Source of the DNA: SZUA-365 sp034002405
GTDB lineage: Bacteria; Bacteroidota; Ignavibacteria; SZUA-365
Assembly (NCBI GenBank): GCA_034002405.1
Contig: JAVFAS010000003.1
Span: 62,001 to 126,000 of the forward strand
Direction: 5' to 3'
DNA length: 64,000 bases
Below are positions 61,701-64,000 of this stretch, piece by piece. Numbering within the stretch: the stretch's first letter is position 1; every line of letters starts with the position of its first letter. The translations under genes were made by a program, and so were the position numbers. The notes below the pieces were generated by a model that worked only from the letters and a program-made list of their open reading frames with translations, had not been told where the DNA came from and ran no database searches.

Positions 61701-62338
61701 TGCCACACGGTTTCGAGGGACAGGGTCCCGAACACTCCTCCGCCCGCCTCGAACGCTTCCTTGTGCTCTGTGCCGAGAATAATATGCGCGTGGCCTCCCC
61801 GACCACCTCGGCGCAACTGTTCCATCTGCTCCGCCGACAGGCATTGCTCGAGGACAAAAAACCCCTCATCGTCATGACACCGAAAAGCAACCTGCGGGCG
61901 GAGGTGGCCAAGAGTCCCGCGTCCGCATTCACCGACGGAGAATTCCACTTCATTCTCGATGACACCGACGCTCCGGCCGATCCGAAGCGCTTGCTGCTCT
62001 GCACTGGCAAGGTCGCCTTTGACCTGATGAAATATCGCAAGGACCAAGGCATCACCGACACGGCCATCATCCGCATCGAGCAACTCTACCCCTTCGCGCA
62101 CGACGATTTCGCCGAATTGTTCAAACGCTATCCGCATGCCCGCGACATTCGCTGGGTGCAGGAGGAGCCGAAGAACATGGGTGCGTGGAACTTCATCTAT
62201 CGCGAGATCCGCGAGCTGCTGCAGTCGCCCTATCATTTCCGCTACGTCGGCCGCGTCGCCAGCGGAAGTCCCGCCGCCGGATCATCCACCCTGCATGAGT
62301 TCGAGCAGGCAAAGTTGGTGCGGGAAGCGTTCGAGTAG
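58724..62338 (+). CDS. kgd: Multifunctional 2-oxoglutarate decarboxylase/dehydrogenase E1 fused to an E2 succinyltransferase domain
   Basis: A 1204-residue protein with the layout of mycobacterial KGD/SucA. Residues 1-45 are an E1 N-terminal helix (WLIDEMYRLFTSDPSAVSAHWRDFF), then a Pro/Ala-rich linker. Residues 95-330 are an E2 acyltransferase domain ending DHRVIQGAESG with catalytic His300. From about 380 comes the thiamine-diphosphate E1: HGDAAFAGQGVV near residue 632 and FGDFVNGAQIIIDQF in the C-terminal half. There is no lipoyl domain, so lipoylated protein must come from elsewhere. It converts 2-oxoglutarate toward succinyl-CoA or succinic semialdehyde in the citric acid cycle. Confidence 0.93.
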   Translation: MPEHNIDNPLVYGPNTWLIDEMYRLFTSDPSAVSAHWRDFFEDYHPTSVPQRPEPGTATEPAAAPAAASTFGVADPKLVQGPPLPDGAEQLRGPGEIIVTNMEQSLHVPTATSSRMIPVKLLEENRRLINRYLEDMVSGRVSFTHLIGWAILKALKAMPAMTFRYQRHEGAHYRIRPAQINLGLAVDIQKKDGSRSLLVPNIKAADQLDFGGFFAAYNELIRRVNAGAITPDDFSGTTATITNPGMIGTAFSIPRLMQGQSAIFGVGTIDYPPEYQSADPRALATLGVSKVMTLTSTYDHRVIQGAESGMFLDQIHALLLGAENFYEEIFRSLHIPYHPVKLTRDINPRLGGPDAVDGMLEDQAHVQQLINIYRVRGHLQSFLNPLHPVTESHAELDPHNYNLSLWDFDREFLTLGFTDRNRMKLRDILEILRETYSRTIGIEYMHIQDPDQKRWIQSRFEGKPRATWMDTAKKHRILGMLNAAEAFERFLHTKYIGHKRFSLEGAETLIPMLDALLTEALRGGIQDAVIGMAHRGRLNVLANILNKSYGKIFNEFDGNLDPDSMQGSGDVKYHMGATGTYSDSAGQTLRVALASNPSHLEAVDPVVEGMVRAMQDLRGNADRDRVLPVLVHGDAAFAGQGVVAETLNLSLLKGYRTGGTVHIVVNNGIGFTTSPEDARSSHYATDVAKMVQAPIFHVNGEDPEAAVRVIELALAYRNEFKRDVVVDLICYRRHGHNEGDDPSYTQPLMYAKIKNKRTVRKLYTEALVNRGDITLKEAEDAMETFHRSIERAFDATKEAGPPDVDMQHVFREIEEHVGVRIRTAVNRDALEEIMRALTTFPADFTPHQKLRRLIESRADVLDHGMVDWATGEALAFGSLLIEGIPVRLSGQDCRRGTFSHRHSVLVDSTNGNEYIPLNTIRTGQQEYTAFDSLLSEYAVLGFEYGYSIVRSDALVIWEAQFGDFVNGAQIIIDQFIAAAEDKWGQKSGLVMLLPHGFEGQGPEHSSARLERFLVLCAENNMRVASPTTSAQLFHLLRRQALLEDKKPLIVMTPKSNLRAEVAKSPASAFTDGEFHFILDDTDAPADPKRLLLCTGKVAFDLMKYRKDQGITDTAIIRIEQLYPFAHDDFAELFKRYPHARDIRWVQEEPKNMGAWNFIYREIRELLQSPYHFRYVGRVASGSPAAGSSTLHEFEQAKLVREAFE

Positions 62339-62355
62339 GCTTTTGGCTTTTGGCT
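62339..62355. repeat. GGCTTTT heptamer repeat cut by the assembly gap
   Basis: GGCTTTTGGCTTTTGGCT follows the kgd stop and runs straight into the N run. At least two and a half 7-bp units are visible. The repeat may continue into the gap, which would explain why the assembly broke here. Confidence 0.8.
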
Positions 62356-62455
62356 NNNNNNNNNNNNNNNNNNNNNNNNNNNNNNNNNNNNNNNNNNNNN
62401 NNNNNNNNNNNNNNNNNNNNNNNNNNNNNNNNNNNNNNNNNNNNNNNNNNNNNNN
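62356..62455. other. Assembly gap, 100 N
   Basis: Exactly 100 N. It hides the start of the TypA gene and probably the rest of the heptamer repeat and the promoter. Confidence 0.98.
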
Positions 62456-64000
62456 GCCATCATCGCGCATGTCGATCATGGCAAGACGACGCTGGTCGAT
62501 CACATGTTCAGGCAGAGCGGGCTGTTTCGGGAGAACCAGGAGGTGGAGGACCGGGTGATGGATTCGATGGATCTCGAGCGCGAGCGCGGGATCACCATCG
62601 CGGCGAAGAACTGCTCGGTGCGCTGGACGGATGTGAAAATCAACATTCTCGATACACCGGGACACGCCGATTTCGGTGGCGAGGTCGAACGCGCGCTGCT
62701 GATGGTTGACGGTGCGATTCTGCTGGTGGATGCGTCCGAGGGTCCCCTGCCCCAGACACGCTTCGTGTTGAAGAAAGCGCTCGAGTCGCGCAAGCGGGTG
62801 GTGGTGGTTGTGAATAAAATCGATCGCAAGGACGCCCGACCCCAGGAAGTGCTGCAGGAAATCTACGACCTCTTCATCGAACTCGACGCCTCCGACGAAC
62901 AGATCGATTTCCCCGTCCTCTATGCCATCGGCAAGCAGGGTATCGCGCAACATGAACTCGACGGCGCGGGAACGGATCTCAAGCCGTTGTTCGATACCAT
63001 CATCGAAGAGATTCCGGGTCCTGAATTCGAGCCGACCGAGCCCTTCCAGATGCTGGTGTCCGATCTCGATTACTCGGAGTATCTCGGACGCCTGGCCATC
63101 GGCCGCGTCTTCCATGGCGACGTGAAGCAGAACGACGCCCTGATGTGCATCGGTGAAGACGGGGTGCCGCGTCCGCTACGCGTTTCCAAAATCCAGACCT
63201 ATAATGGCGTCGGCTTCAGCGAGACCGACCACGTTGTTTCCGGCGACATCGCCATCCTCGCGGGCATCGAGGATGTGCATATCGGCGACACGATCTGCAC
63301 GGTCGAGGAGCCCAAGGCCCTGCCCCGCGTGACGGTCGACGAACCCACGATTTCGATGTTCTTCTCCATCAACACCTCACCGTTCTCCGGTCGTGAGGGC
63401 AAGTACGTGCAGTCGGGCAAACTGCGTGAGCGCCTGATTCGCGAGACGCTGAGCAACGTCGCACTCGAGGTGGTGGATGCGGAAACAACCGATGCATTCA
63501 TCGTCAAAGGCCGCGGCGAATTCCAGATGGCCATTCTGATCGAGACCATGCGCCGCGAGGGATACGAACTGAGCGTGGGACGTCCTCGCGTGATTTACAA
63601 GGAAAAAGGCGGCAAGCTGCTCGAGCCCATCGAGCACCTGTTCATCGACTGCGAGGAAAGCTTCACCGGCATCGTGACCGAGAAACTCTCACAGCGCAAG
63701 GGACGCATGATGAACCTCGTCAATCACGGCAACAATCGCGTGCGCATCGAATTCTCGATTCCCTCGCGCGGACTGATCGGCTATCGCAATGAATTTCTCA
63801 CCGACACCAAGGGCACGGGGATCATGAACTCGTACCTGCAGGGCTACGAACCGCACCGCGGCGAATTCCCGACCCGTCTGAGTGGTTCGCTGGTGGCCGA
63901 CCGCCAGGGCGAGTCCACCGGCTATGCGCTGTTCAATCTCGAACCGCGCGGCACCATCTTCATCGAGCCGGGCATCCCGGTGTACGAAGGCATGATCGTC
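62456..64000 (+). CDS. typA: Translational GTPase TypA/BipA, partial at both ends
   Basis: 515 codons are open in one frame with no start or stop in view. The G1 motif AHVDHGKTT is the first sequence after the gap, so only a few N-terminal residues are missing. G2 RERGITI, G3 DTPGHADF and G4 NKID are present. The EF-G-like beta-barrel and domains follow, with SRGLIGYRNEFL and GTGIMNSYLQGY in the C-terminal half. Full length is about 600 residues, so roughly 80 lie beyond the window. It is a ribosome-associated GTPase of ribosome assembly, cold and stress growth. Confidence 0.95.

Overview
The window is 64 kb of GC-rich, densely coding bacterial chromosome in three pieces. Two runs of exactly 100 N (1141-1240 and 62356-62455) look like fixed-size scaffold gaps. 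Both end genes are partial. About 48 protein genes and one tRNA can be supported. I see no prophage, integrase, insertion sequence, CRISPR array or rRNA.

Organism (inference). At least six secreted proteins end in a type IX secretion (T9SS) type A C-terminal domain, with an NPxNPF or NPxA stretch, a YDxxGR motif and a LxxGxY ending. Two PorV/PorQ-family outer-membrane proteins are present. There are BNR-type beta-propellers, LpxB, a TonB-receptor-like barrel and many lipoproteins. This places the source in the Bacteroidota/Chlorobiota assemblage (FCB group). High GC, a split transketolase and an Actinobacteria-style fused 2-oxoglutarate decarboxylase fit an uncultured Ignavibacteria- or Kapaibacteria-like lineage better than classical Bacteroidetes. 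No marker gene here proves that.

Layout. 1-1140: end of a secreted propeller protein. 1242-4889 (-): split transketolase, then a split AtuA pair. 5163-6575 (+): peptide/H+ symporter. 6767-9460 (-): large T9SS propeller. 9626-12099 (+): AmrA, AmrB and a Rossmann/DUF2520 protein. 12105-17738 (-): tight operon of lipoprotein, exported propeller, two PorV-like barrels and a glycosyltransferase. 17920-22508 (-): operon psd-pssA-purS-purQ-tatA-HAD phosphatase-M50 protease. 22742-24518 (+): membrane methyltransferase and lpxB. 24571-26139 (-): def-fmt. 26291-27082 (+): SDR. 27086-29539 (-): TonB-receptor-like barrel. 29705-29777 (+): initiator tRNA with its own promoter and terminator. 29882-32499 (-): Tat-type cupin, orphan Mrr nuclease, T9SS protein. 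33546-40558 (-): operon of a PPDK-like dikinase with a large novel N-terminus, a divergent GAPDH, a GPP34 protein and a MORN-repeat protein. 40738-42393 (-): acyl-CoA ligase. 42609-52998: block of exported proteins. 53211-58460: DHOD-like enzyme, lipoprotein, M64 and M49-like peptidases. 58724-62338 (+): fused E2-E1 2-oxoglutarate decarboxylase/dehydrogenase. 62456-64000 (+): TypA/BipA, partial.

How the genes work together. Much of the window serves the cell envelope: lipid A (lpxB), phosphatidylethanolamine (pssA, psd), Tat export (tatA and a Tat-signal cupin), T9SS cargo with PorV-like barrels, and lipoproteins. A second theme is formyl-methionine initiation (def, fmt and initiator tRNA within 5.2 kb). 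Central carbon metabolism appears as transketolase, GAPDH, the PPDK-like protein and the 2-oxoglutarate enzyme. The most unusual items are the 1367-residue PPDK-like protein, which lacks the PEP/pyruvate barrel and sits in an operon with GAPDH and GPP34; a family of intergenic 7-8 bp tandem repeats, one octamer of which recurs 10 kb apart in opposite orientation; and several unusual exported architectures.
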